The translations under genes and the position numbers were made by a program. Positions 1 to 10,804 of a stretch of 64,000 nt of DNA are shown in pieces (position 1 is the stretch's first letter; every line of letters begins with the position of its first letter). The DNA is from Heterotrichella gracilis (lineage: Eukaryota > Sar > Xanthophyceae > Tribonematales > Xanthonemataceae). Location of the stretch: the NCBI GenBank assembly GCA_032358255.1, contig JAULBX010025497.1, positions 186,001 through 250,000 of the forward strand, in the 5' to 3' direction. A model generated the notes under the pieces. The model was not told the DNA's origin. It worked only from the letters and a program-made list of their open reading frames with translations, and did no database searches.

Positions 1-3000
1 TCACCCGGGAGAAGGCAAGCATCATCGCAGCCTTCGCACCGGAGAGGAAGGTGGGTGGGGGGGCAGTATGCACAGCCATGACTCTGAAGTCAAAATAATT
101 GTTGCCAGAGCGCTTGTCGTCATCCCATGGGGTTGCAGCCCCAGGGATAGTACAAATCATATGCATCGCCAGCCATCCTGGGCTGATTGCGTAGCTGTTG
201 CATCCTTCTGCCCAGTTGTCTTTGCACTGGCAATGGTGGCGACATTACGTCAACGCTTGGATCAGCCGCTCACATGGCAATTGGATGTTATTGACTAGCT
301 AATCACTCGCATGGCATACAATCCTTGTTCTCTACTAGCGCCCCCCCCCCCTCCTCCCCACTCGTTTCCCTGCCCACTCCCCTGACCCCCCCTCCCCTCC
401 CCGCAGGCCGCTGGCCTGGCCGCCATCGCCTCCCTTGAGACCTCCCTGGCTGAGTTCCAGGAGCTAATTGAGGCCAAAGACAAGCAGGCGGTGCCCCTGC
501 AGCAGCAGAAGGCGCTGGACAGCGTGGGCGCTATCGAGCAGGCCATGGTGCAGGGATTCCCCTTCGAGGTGCCAAAGGAGTATGCCAACCTGCCGCAGCT
601 AAAGGTGGGGTGATGGGGGTGATGGGTAATGGGGAAGCTTGCTCTTAAAATGGTCTCTGAGAAATTTTGCATTTAGTGGCATGTGGGGTGCTGGTTCCCC
701 CTCATCATCTTGAGGCTGCCTGGAATCAGGAAATAAAGGGGATGCACAGTTACGGGGCCACTGGCTCGTGTTAAGGTACCACCATGTGGTGCATACAACT
801 GTAAAACTTGTGCAAAAACAGGAAAATAGTTAGGAATACGGTATCAGGAATATAATTTTTTTCAACTTGGAAAGGCCTGCACCCACTGAATCGTCTTCCA
901 GCCAAATCCCTCTACTCAACCCCTCCCCCCCCCTCGGCCACCCCAGGGCCGCGCCACCCTGGAGATGCAGGTGGTGCTGAAGGAGGCGCGTGAGAACAAC
1001 ATCACAGACGCAAAGTTCACCATCGTGCTGGACGGGTACAATGCGCCGGTGTCTGCGGGCAACTTCCTTGACCTGGCGCTCAAGGGGTTCTATGACAATA
1101 CAGAGATCCAGCGCGCGGACGGCTTTGTGGTGCAGTTTGGAGACCCAGAGGGGCCGGTGAGTGGCGGGTGGTGGTGGTGGTGTGCGCGTGTGGGGGGGGT
1201 TGCGGTCGTCGTCTGTGAAACCTTGGTTTAGGTTCAAAGTCATATTTCAAGCTGGTCCATGAGGTGTATGGGCCACCATTGGGTTGCTGGGCAGGGATGG
1301 GGGAGTGCATCGCTGGGCGGGGTCCTGCTGGGTGGTGAGGGTGGGCATGGGACTTGGGGATGAGTGGGTGGTGGGCACTGCTGCGCTGCAAGCTGGCCCA
1401 GGCCACCACATAACAAGCCACAAAATTCATGGTGCCGTGCATGGATTGCATCATGCAGCTGATGATGCAATCCAGGGGAAGTGTCATGCCACTCGTGGGT
1501 GATGTAATGCATGTCAAAGCATCTAACGAGTCACCCCTTCCACCCTCTTTTAATTGTATGGCACACGCCCACCTATACCCTGAAGCCTTCAGAAGTTCTA
1601 ATCTTAAACCCTGACCCCCCACCATCCTCACCCAGGCCGAGGGCTACATTGAGCACCGAAACCATCCGCCGCATCCCCTTTGAGGCCATGGTCCTGGGGC
1701 AAACCAATTGTGATCCCGCCCAAGCCACCCCTTTCGCCCCCTTCCATTGCATGCCACACGCCCTACTGCACACATAGTGATTTTGAAGCCCTGATCACCT
1801 AAAACCCTGCTCCCGCACCATCCTCCCGCAGGCCGAGGGCTACATGGAGCCGGGCACCGACACCATCCGCCGCATCCCCTTTGAGGTGATGGTCCAGGGG
1901 GATAAGGTGCCGGTGTACGAGGAGACCCTAGAGGACCTGGGCAGGTTCAATGAGCAGCCGGTGCTGCCCTTCAACGCGTACGGCACCCTGGCGGTGGCGC
2001 GCGCAGAGTTTGAGGTCAACTCGGGGTCCAGCCAGATGTTCTTCCTGCTCAAGGTGGGTGGGGAGGGGGGTTGGGGTGCACATGGCCCATGTGTCATGTG
2101 CGGGCATGCGTGGGGGGAGATGGGCGGGCATGAGGGGGCACATGTGGGTGGGAGGGTGCGGTGCATGTGGCCCACGTGACATGTGCGGGCATGGGAAGAC
2201 ACATGAGGGTGGGTGCTGGAGGACTGGAATTATCGTAGCAATGTATTAAAGGCCTCCTGGTGTGTGTGGTGGGGTGGGTGGGGTGGTAGGGGTGGGGGGG
2301 GGGGAGGGGCACATGTGGGTGGGCGTGCATGTGCTGGCGTGCATGGGGGATATGATCCCAACAGTGGCCACTTCTGCACTACGCCATGCCCATTTTTTTA
2401 TGAGTGCCCAACTGCACAAATTTGACTTTGCACATGCCGCTTTTGCACCATTATAGGATTTTGATGCGAGCCCGGTCCCCGCGTCTCACCCGCACTGCAC
2501 CCTGGTAGCGCACCCGCGCCGCACAGCACATGTAACGCCCTGTCCCACCCACCTACCCACCATGCCCCACCCCCAGGAGTCTGGGCAGTCTTGCAGTGCA
2601 CCCTGTTATCACAGCCACGTCGCAGATTACACTCACACCCTGTCCCGCCCTCCCCCACTCACAGGAGTCTGAGCTGACCCCCACTGGATCCAACCTGCTT
2701 GACGGGCGCTACGCCGTGTTTGGCTACATCACGGACAACCAGAACTACCTACAGGACCTGCAGGTGGGGGGCGGGGGGCGGGTGGGGGCGGTGGCTGTGG
2801 GGGCAATTGGGCGGTTTTAGGGAAAGTCTCACATGGGCATGTTGTAGCGCAGGATGGTTGTGTGTGTGTTTGTGTCAAGGGGGAGGGGGTGGGTGGGGGA
2901 AATTCAAGCCTGCATCAATCAACGGCAGGCGAGGGGGGCAGGGGCGGTGCGCCAATCACGTTGCATGCTACTACACCTGTGTTGATGTGCTTTGCCCATC

Positions 3001-3228
3001 AATGCCTGTATCAGATTGCGAAAGTACCTCGTGCATGGTGCGGCCCGTTCAAGGTTCGTCCCATACCCAGTATCCCTTCCATACCCAGTTTTTGAGCGAC
3101 AGCGCCCTTTGTCCTGTCACACTGAACCTAAACCCTAAACCCTAAACCCCACCTTGCAGGTGGGCGACGCCATCACCTACGTGAAGGTGCTGGATGGGGC
3201 AGAAAACCTGGTGCAGCCAGCAAAGTGA
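1..3228 (+). CDS. CYP38: CYP38/TLP40-type thylakoid-lumen cyclophilin, 3' part
   Basis: The 5' end lies outside the window. Exons read 1-50, 407-604, 947-1156, 1832-2053, 2665-2763 and 3160-3228 (TGA). All junctions are phase 0 with GT-AG borders. The product covers the helical N-domain end ([29 protein letters not shown]) and the divergent cyclophilin domain ([65 protein letters not shown]). These follow plant CYP38 closely. The known role of that family is assembly and repair of photosystem II in the thylakoid lumen; many members have weak or no isomerase activity. Introns 3 and 4 contain decayed copies of the starts of exons 4 and 5. The last intron ends in CCCTAAA repeats directly before its acceptor. 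Identity is secure; the missing N-terminus prevents checking the bipartite transit peptide. Confidence 0.93.
1561..1720 (+). repeat. Ghost copy of CYP38 exon 4 start in intron 3
   Basis: Positions about 1561-1720 repeat the intron end, AG acceptor and first ~75 bases of exon 4 (real copy about 1753-1915). Both carry ACCATCCTC, CAGGCCGAGGGCTACAT and CCGCCGCATCCCCTTTGAGG. Small length changes put the ghost out of frame and it soon meets a stop, so inclusion would truncate the protein. The repeat unit is roughly 195 bases and is diverged, so it is not a recent assembly duplicate. Confidence 0.85.
2493..2583 (+). repeat. Ghost copy of CYP38 exon 5 start in intron 4
   Basis: A ~90-base unit occurs twice in tandem just before exon 5. 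Each unit runs from TGCACCCTG through CCTGTCCC and a pyrimidine tract to a CAG acceptor followed by GAGTCTG. The second, at 2665, is the true exon start; the first, near 2577, quickly departs from the coding sequence. Confidence 0.75.
3125..3150. repeat. Telomere-like CCCTAAA repeats before an acceptor
   Basis: Three consecutive CCTAAAC units end 9 bases before the acceptor of the last CYP38 exon. Here they form much of the pre-acceptor tract. Similar short arrays recur in other introns of the window. Confidence 0.85.
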
Positions 3229-6212
3229 GGCGGGCTGGTGCCCTGATGGGGTGGCAGCGGGGTGGGCAAGGGGTGCTCCCTGATGAGGAGGAGGGGAGGA
3301 GGTGGCCCTGAGGAGCCAGGCCTTATGTGGCGCGTGCTGGCAGGAGGTAGAATAGCAGTAGGAAGAGGTAGGGTATATTTATCTCTGTGCATGAAATGAC
3401 AGCCTCTCGCGTGTTGGGCGAGGAGGGTATGCGCCGGCAGCAGCCACCAGGGCGGTCAAGGGGGGTTGCAGGTGGGACCAAGGGGTTGCATTGTCACTCA
3501 CCAACAGCCAGCAGTGCAGTCCGTGCTGCCAGTTTTGAGGGGTTTTGAGAGTTTTCAGTGATGCGCAATATTGAGCAGCTTTTGTGGAACATTAACAATG
3601 GGTAAATGGCACCAAATTTTGCTGGGGCCATTTCAGGCAATGTTTGCGTCTTGTGGCGCGGGGAAGTGCAGCAGTGCAGACAAGGTTGCAGTTTTGTATG
3701 AGGCGGCGCCGGGATGCTGCTTAGCAAATGGCAGCAATGGCAGTAGCACGTTTAGACAAACAACCCCACGTTGCAAGGCCTGAGATGCGGCCGCTTGAGG
3801 GATTGTGATGCGCTATTGCATGAGTGAGCACTGGTCATGTGCGGCAATGACTTTGTGTGGTTCACCGTTCACAGCTAGCGCAATGAAAGTATGGCTGACG
3901 GCACTGCATGTGTCGCTTGGTGACCATAGGGGTGGTCCATCTTACACTACAAAAGATCTTAGTGTTGTGGGAAGGGATGACTTCACGCAGGTGACATTAC
4001 ATGTTTGAGTAATTTTTTGGTGATCGTGAATACTGGTGACATTGTGCAACGTTAAAACTTGCAACTTGGTACATATCCCATTACAAACCGTGCAGTGCAG
4101 CATGCCCTGGGCCCAGGTTTGCAAAACAGGGAGAAGAAAACGGGGACTGTTCTCTCGTGATTCTTGAAGGCCAGTTTGTGCTACCAACTGCGCTCCACGC
4201 AGGTACAAGAACATATCAGTGACCGCGAGAGGTGTTAACGTGCTAGGCTTGAGTCAGAGGCTCTGAAAGTCGGCTAGTTTTTTTGTATTGTGGGCCGTTG
4301 CATGCATGCATGCGTACCGTTCTTTTGGGTAAGACCTGAGCTGTTCGCGTTGGGCTGTGGCGTGGTATCATCTTCCCAGTGACTATGCAAAGCGTGAGCG
4401 TTCGTGCGAGTGCTGCAAGGCCGCTGTGCCCACTCAATGGCTTGTCGATTCTGGGGAGTCCTGGAGCAGTGGGCACACATGGAAAACCAGTGCCCCAGCC
4501 ACGACGGCAACAAGGTGTATTTGGCTTGCCGAACAGGAAATTGAGCCACGGCGCGAAGAGGCGTGCTGTTACTATGGGGCTGCCCGTTCCTTTCATAGGT
4601 AACTGTTTTGGGCATATGCATGCATGCATACTTGCGGCAATGCACTGGGTTGCTTGGCTTGCTTGGCATCACTGCGGGCGTTTGTATTGAAAGGCCATCA
4701 TATACATGTATAACGCGTTTGACATTGATTTGGGAGAGCTGTTTTAAACAGGCCCAATTTGCATGTCCATTCCATTCCGTGGGTGGCTCCCATAACCAGT
4801 GTTCGTGCTGCAGGTGTTGTGCTGAATCCTGTGGTGCTCACAATACTGTATGTGTTTGGAGCAGTAAGGTAGGCAACAACATATCCACCCTATATGAACA
4901 AATGTAATGAGGCGCTTGCAGCGACCTCTGTGGCGCAGGGTCACGCTAGCCGGTTCATGTGAGCTATGAAATGCAAGTACCTACTGTTTGAAGGCTTCAC
5001 AAGGTGCCTGAAAAATATAGATTTTTGAGTGTGTGTGCTGACTTGCAAGTTTGATGTCATATATGCAGTCTAGCTGATAGGCAATAGAGAAATCTCTCCC
5101 ACCTTGTACAACCAGTCACTTGAGGTGTGCCTTGGTAAACCAGACGTTCGGCCTGTACGCATCATTGAGGGTTGCCGTTGAGAAGAACACTGCTGCACAT
5201 ATAAAGCAAATGTACTTGTGCAGGTTTGCTGCTGGCTACTCCCGCACCACCTACGCCGACGACCTGGTCACCAAAGCAGGCCTTACGGCAGCGTGGCCTG
5301 CGCTCCTGTTGCTGAGCAGCAAGTTCAGGGAAAACTTCAACAAGGCTGCCAGATGATGCGCAGTGACGTTGGCTTTAGGGGGGCAAAGATGGGTTCCTTC
5401 CTTGAAGTGCGGCAGGAATGAGGTTGGCGCCTTGGCATGCGTCCACATGATGTTTGAGAGGTTCTCAACCCACCAGACATCCAACGTTGCAGGAGCTCCG
5501 GTAGTAGATAATTAAAATGGCTTTTATTGTCTGCAAAGATAGGGAGTGGTATGAAAGGTTGACACACTGTCACAGTGAGCGAGTGCGCATATATTGGAAG
5601 GAATACCACAGCGCCACACGATTTTTGCCAAGCCATGATGGTCGAGTCGACTGTCAGACACTGTTTGGGCTCTCAGCCACAAATTGTGAGCCAGGTGTCA
5701 AACCTGAATGAGTTGACTGCAGATTTCCAACGAAGTTTAACGATTGCAACTGTTACACTTGCAGTAACTGTGTGTTGGCACTCAGGCTGGTTGCCAGTGA
5801 CATTGCAGGATGCAGAATATGAAATATAACCCAGTTGATGCTGTAAGAGACTTGCAGCAACACCTAGTCTAGCTTAGCCTATCATTGATGGCTACTGTGA
5901 CAAGCTGTCACTGTGAGCAGCATCCAAAGCGTTCGCCCACAGGGTGGCCAATGGGTGTGTACTGGAAAAGTGGGGTGTGGCTTTGTCCTATGGACTGTCA
6001 ACTCGCCAATGTCAAAGTCTACCATCGTTACTAGCTCTAAACGTCAAACGGAAGCATCGGATAGGACCACACTGACCGCATGTGGCGGTGGCAGCAGATG
6101 CCCACCATTAAATTCGATTTAGTGATGTTGACTGGCAGTGCACAATCTGCTGCAACAGCTGCACGCGTAAGGCACTCAAACATTAATCAAAGTGCATACA
6201 TAATAGATTTGC
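3229..6212. other. Intergenic, no recognised gene
   Basis: About 3 kb between the CYP38 stop and the end of the coiled-coil gene on the other strand. Open frames are short, have no recognisable domain and do not join by splice phase. A TGCATGCA-type run lies near 4299-4312 and again near 4616-4628. Nothing else is supported. Confidence 0.6.
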
Positions 6213-8490
6213 CTACTTGGCTACCAAGCTAGTTGAACTGCCCTCCAGGTCATCATTGCCAAGGAAGGAGAATGGCGAGGTCTCACTGTCCCGTCCGGAT
6301 CCAAACCCGAGGCTCAGTGGCAGCTTGTGGCTGGACACTTTAGAGGGCTCCTGTAAACCACAGCAACAATGTTCAGCACCTTTGACTACAAAATTGAGGA
6401 TCCATGCAATATGCGGCCTGCATGGAGCAATCTCTTACCTTGCCATGCACAAACTTGATGGCAACTGCCGGTCTGTTTTCTTTGCCTCCCTTGCCAGGCA
6501 CAACCCCCTTCCTAGGGCACACGGTAGCCTTTGGTGCAGCAGTGGCACTGTGGCTGATAACCTGCACAAAAGGATGGTACAACTAGATTTTTTATTCAAT
6601 TACTTTACTGGCGAGAATGGAATTAGTATTTGTCACAGAGTTGCAATGAAAGAAATGAAGCTGCCTGACAGAATTGAAGTCACCTGTACCTTGTTGGAAA
6701 CGGCTTCCGAGTCTGACTTGGTCATGGCAAGATGGGGGAAGTGCTCCAGCAATGCAGCCACTACATGACCTTCCCGTGATGGAGACTTGATGGACGGGAA
6801 CGCCAGGGCAGGGGCACTGCAAGCATCAATGTCGCCTGATCAGCATGAAAACATGAAAAAGGGAAGTGTGCAAGTATGCTTGTTCTGATGGTTTGGAGTT
6901 ATATGACACGCACAACACATGCTGGCACAATTTTCCTGTCAAGGGATTATCACTGGGATCATCATGCACAATGGGCATGCCGTTACACACATCATGTAAT
7001 TGCATTCCCACCTGGAGGTCTGCCCTGTAGCCGCGCCATCTCTTGCAACACTCCCAGCCATGAGGCGTGCAGCCCTGGTCGGCGAATTGCAGATGAACCG
7101 CAACTGCATGAACAGGAACATGTCATTCAGTATGGATAAATTCGTCATGACCACTGTACCACTGCGATGATGCACAGGGTGGTGAGGGCCCATATTGGAG
7201 ATGCACATCGTACTGTGTGCGTTTGAGCAAAACCTCCCTTACCTGGTGTGTCCATTCCTTGTCAAGGAGAAGACCCTGGGAAGGCTGCTCAGCTGATTCA
7301 GAATCGCTGCAAGTTGACACAGGCAATTTGAGAGCGAGTATTGAGGCATGCTGCTGAATGGTATCCCGTACATTTTAAATCATTGTACATACGCGGGCAG
7401 TGTCTGGTGACAATTGGCATGGCTATTGCCCACAAAACCTTGCCTGGCATGTGGAGCATGTGATAGGAGTGGGAGTTGGGAGGCCTCGATCTGGACTTCC
7501 ACTCCAAGCTCTGCCAGCTTGGTGATGAAATCCTCGGGGTCAAGCTCTCCACGCGCCAGCAGATCAACAGCTGCACCCAGATCATTCCTCAGCAGCAGAA
7601 GCTCCTCCCTGTATGCTGCAAGCTCCTGTGCTGAATGCTCCTCAAGGCGGCTGACCTACGGCGCACAAACACCAGCGGTCACTCACTTTCGTTGAGCTGC
7701 CAAGAATAGCGGATGGATGGTTGTGGTAGTCATTTGAAGAAAATTATTTCGATACTCAAATTAATCACATACTTCAACCACTTTAAGTATGGTTAATTCT
7801 TTACTTTTTCTTTTCTTTGTTTTTGCAAAGCGATTGGGTCTGTGCAACACAGCCAGATTAGCAGCCTTCTGAACAGCCCACGCCAAGCGGTATTATCCTG
7901 ACACCACCTGGGACTTATGTGCGCTGGTCCAAGTTGGATTGGATGGGTATACAGGGCAGTAGCTTACCTCAGTTTGTAGCTGCTCTGTCCGATTCTCCAA
8001 AGCTTCAGCCGTGCGCTGAAGTTGCTGGTTCTCTTCGAGGAGGCCCTGAGCGCGTGAGCTGAGTTCTAGCTTCTCCCTTTCGATTTCGTTGTACCTCTGC
8101 AGGAGCAGCACCTGTTGAAGCTCCATCTCTGCAGCTTTGGCCTGTATGTCCTGAAGCGCTTGTCTATCACCGTCATGGGCAGCCAACTCCTCGGAGAGTT
8201 TCTGTTGCAGCTCCTGCGCGTGGGCAAGGACAGGTGACAGGTGCACTGGCAAGCGCAATCCCACTGAGGGATTTGTATCTGATGCATCTCTGAAGGTATT
8301 TCTGCACTGGACAGCTTGCACTGGACAAGTCTATGGGGCTATGACTGTACCTGCACTAGCTGCTTGAGTCGCCTCTCGCTCTCAGCGCGCTCATCAGGTG
8401 TCTTGGCTTCTCCATGCTTCTTCAGGTGCTTCCTTAGTTCCACGGCTCCAGCGCCAGCAATGACAGTGAGAAGTGACAGCATGTTGGCAC
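6213..8490 (-). CDS. Predicted coiled-coil protein with N-terminal hydrophobic segment
   Basis: Seven exons on the minus strand join in phase: 8490-8351, 8213-7968, 7655-7439, 7306-7243, 6816-6690, 6561-6439 and 6350-6213 (TAG). The first clear ATG is at 8482 inside the first exon; an upstream non-coding or coding exon is possible because a good acceptor precedes it. The product from that Met is about 348 residues. It starts with a hydrophobic stretch (MLSLLTVIAGAGAV), then KHLKKHGEAKTPDERAE, then about 130 residues of heptad-rich helix (EIEREKLELSSRAQ, LLEENQQLQRTAEAL). Next comes an acidic LDPEDFITKLAELGVEV segment and a Ser/Lys-rich tail. Exon 4 reads poorly in the phase-consistent frame, so its borders may be slightly wrong. 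I do not recognise the family; a membrane-anchored scaffold is only a guess. Confidence 0.7.
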
Positions 8491-10804
8491 CTACACAAAC
8501 AGCCCAGTTGAGTACAGCTCATGCGGCCAAAGAGATGTATCAGCGCAGGATGTGCCACTCTTGTATCACAATGCCCTTTGACCTATGGTAAATGAAGCTG
8601 TGAGTACGTCCCAAAATAGTCAACCTACAAGAAAATACTGACAGGGACCTGAATCTGCCAGCCTTGGCCTAGTACATCACAATACGTGCTAACAAGGGCT
8701 CAGCCTTGACTCAAGGAAATCCCTTTCACTGAAGGCTTCAGGCCAATTCAAGCACTTGGACCAACGACACGGACGAAACAGCAACTGTCCCATAACGGTT
8801 ACCAACAGGTTGACAGCAAGGAGGGTTTCCTTTAGCCTGCACTGCCTCAGCAGGCTGCAATTGCTGTAGCAGCCACAATCAGTGCAAGTGGGCAGTGCTA
8901 CCGAATGGTTGCTACTCGCCCACCTGTTCACCACGCCTTTTGTGACCTCAAACTGTCAACTCATGTGCAAACCTGACATAAGGTACCGCGACTCACTTCT
9001 TGCAACCCTGTCACATACAGTTTGCCGCGAGGCAAGCCAACCACCAGCAAAGTCGTTGGACCCACCAGCGTTGCTGACTCGCTGACCAACGCTGCAGCTG
9101 ACAATACTCCCAGACCTTACAGCAGCTACAACGGCACAACGACTATACGCAGGACACTGTTCAACTTTGAGTGTTGATCACGGTCCACCGTAGCCAAATA
9201 CAGCAGAGCTGTCGCTGACAGCATCAACCGTTTGCCGAGTTGAAACTAATAAAACAAATATAATTTCATATACGAGTTATTTAGTCGTTTTTGTTTTTTA
9301 GGAACTGTTCAGTTTAACCTAACCCTGAATGTGACTGTCAAATAAATCTTGTAATCTTGTAATAGGGTGAAGTTGTTGTCTTGAGGGCAGTTTACGTAAC
9401 TTGAAGACTATTCTTTAAGTTATCATGTATTAGCAACTGACAACCGCTTGAACTCAAATCCCCACAGCCTGGTTCGAGGGGCATGCGCTACCCTGAACCT
9501 GAGTAGTGTGACTCACCTTGTTGACTAGACCGTGTTTTGCTCTGGGCGGTGCTCCCCAGGACACTGTTGACATTCCTCGAGGAGCTGGAAATTTCACCAG
9601 GCACCATGCCACCACCACATTCGCTCCGCAGACTGTATCCCATCATATGCCTAGTTCATGTGTGCGGGTTTGCTCAACTGATGATTTAGGGCTCTGCGTA
9701 GCTGCATTGTCGCCTTATAAATGCCTGGGAAAAATCTAGTTGAGAAAAAGGTGATGTAAATCAGAGAAATACCCACCTTGCCTCGGGTAACACACATTTT
9801 ATCCTGAGATGTTTTCGAATTTCTGGCACAGCACGCTGTTCCAGCCTGCTCCCTTGATGATGCCTTTGCCAGCATGGGATCTATGCCGCTTTAAAACCAC
9901 AGGAAGTACTTATTGTCCTTTCTAGGTTTTTGTGCGTGGGGACTGATGTGCCTTGTATAAGTGCAAGGCGATGGCGAAGCAGAATGTGCTGGTGGCAAGG
10001 GAGGGGGTACAAGGGGCCGCGGGGAGCAATGATTATAAGCTGAAGTTGTGGCTGGTTGACCTCACCCATGCCGGGCCCTTGGAAACGCCTTCTGAGGCAG
10101 AAGAGGAGCTGCTTTGCTGTTTAGGGTCTAGGGATTTCTTTGGGAATTGTTGGATAATCGTAGGGTTTAAGGTAATTATAGGGTTCAGCCTAGTCGCATC
10201 CACTCAGAGCCCTGTTACACCTAGTGGGCAGAAAAGGCGTTGCACCACACTGATCTGCTGTGTAGTGATCAGAGTTTAGGTTGCTCTCTTAGGGTTTGGG
10301 GTTGGGGTCCAAGTGTGTCACAAGCCCGTCAACATTATTCTGGACATTCTATTATTGTTACAGGGGGCCTCCACTTTGTGGTTCAACCTTGCATACTTGC
10401 GTACATAGATTGACAGTTGCTGTAGAGCTGCATGTTGTCCGCCATTTTGGCGTCAAAATGGAGACAGAATAAATTGACCAAGTTGGACAAATGAATGCAC
10501 AAAGAGTATGCTACTTCTTTATTTTGTCGATATCCACGCATGTTGCAACACCCCAGCAGATGCATTGCTGCAATTGCTTTAAAAGCTCAGACTCTACTTG
10601 AATCCGGAACTTCATGATACAGCTTGCATGTGCTTCAGATATAGCATTACGGCAGGTGATGAGCAACAATGTCACACTCGTATTCGAAGCAAGCACGTGC
10701 AAAGGGCAAAATAGGTAAGTGACCTCTGTACAACAGTAAGGTAATTGATACTGGTTCAATCACTGATTGAGTCCAACTTATGCGGACATGGCTCAATGAT
10801 CATA
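8491..10804. other. Intergenic, no recognised gene
   Basis: Short open frames on both strands with no domain or coherent splice chain. The open stretch at about 9953-10279 (+) has no homology I recognise and lacks flanking splice-compatible partners. A 5' exon of the neighbouring coiled-coil gene could lie here. Confidence 0.5.

Noticed and set aside
3494-3783. Tandem-looking frames after CYP38 as a downstream gene.
   Set aside because: No domain, no splice-consistent chain and stop-dense in all frames.
4295-4315. TGCATGCA runs here and in many other places as a CRISPR-like or regulatory array.
   Set aside because: Short self-complementary tetranucleotide runs without regular spacers; ordinary microsatellite in this genome.
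5210-5356. A YADD-like motif (TTYADDL) suggesting a reverse transcriptase.
   Set aside because: The frame is only about 78 residues, with no other reverse-transcriptase motifs on either side and no element ends; the motif is likely by chance.
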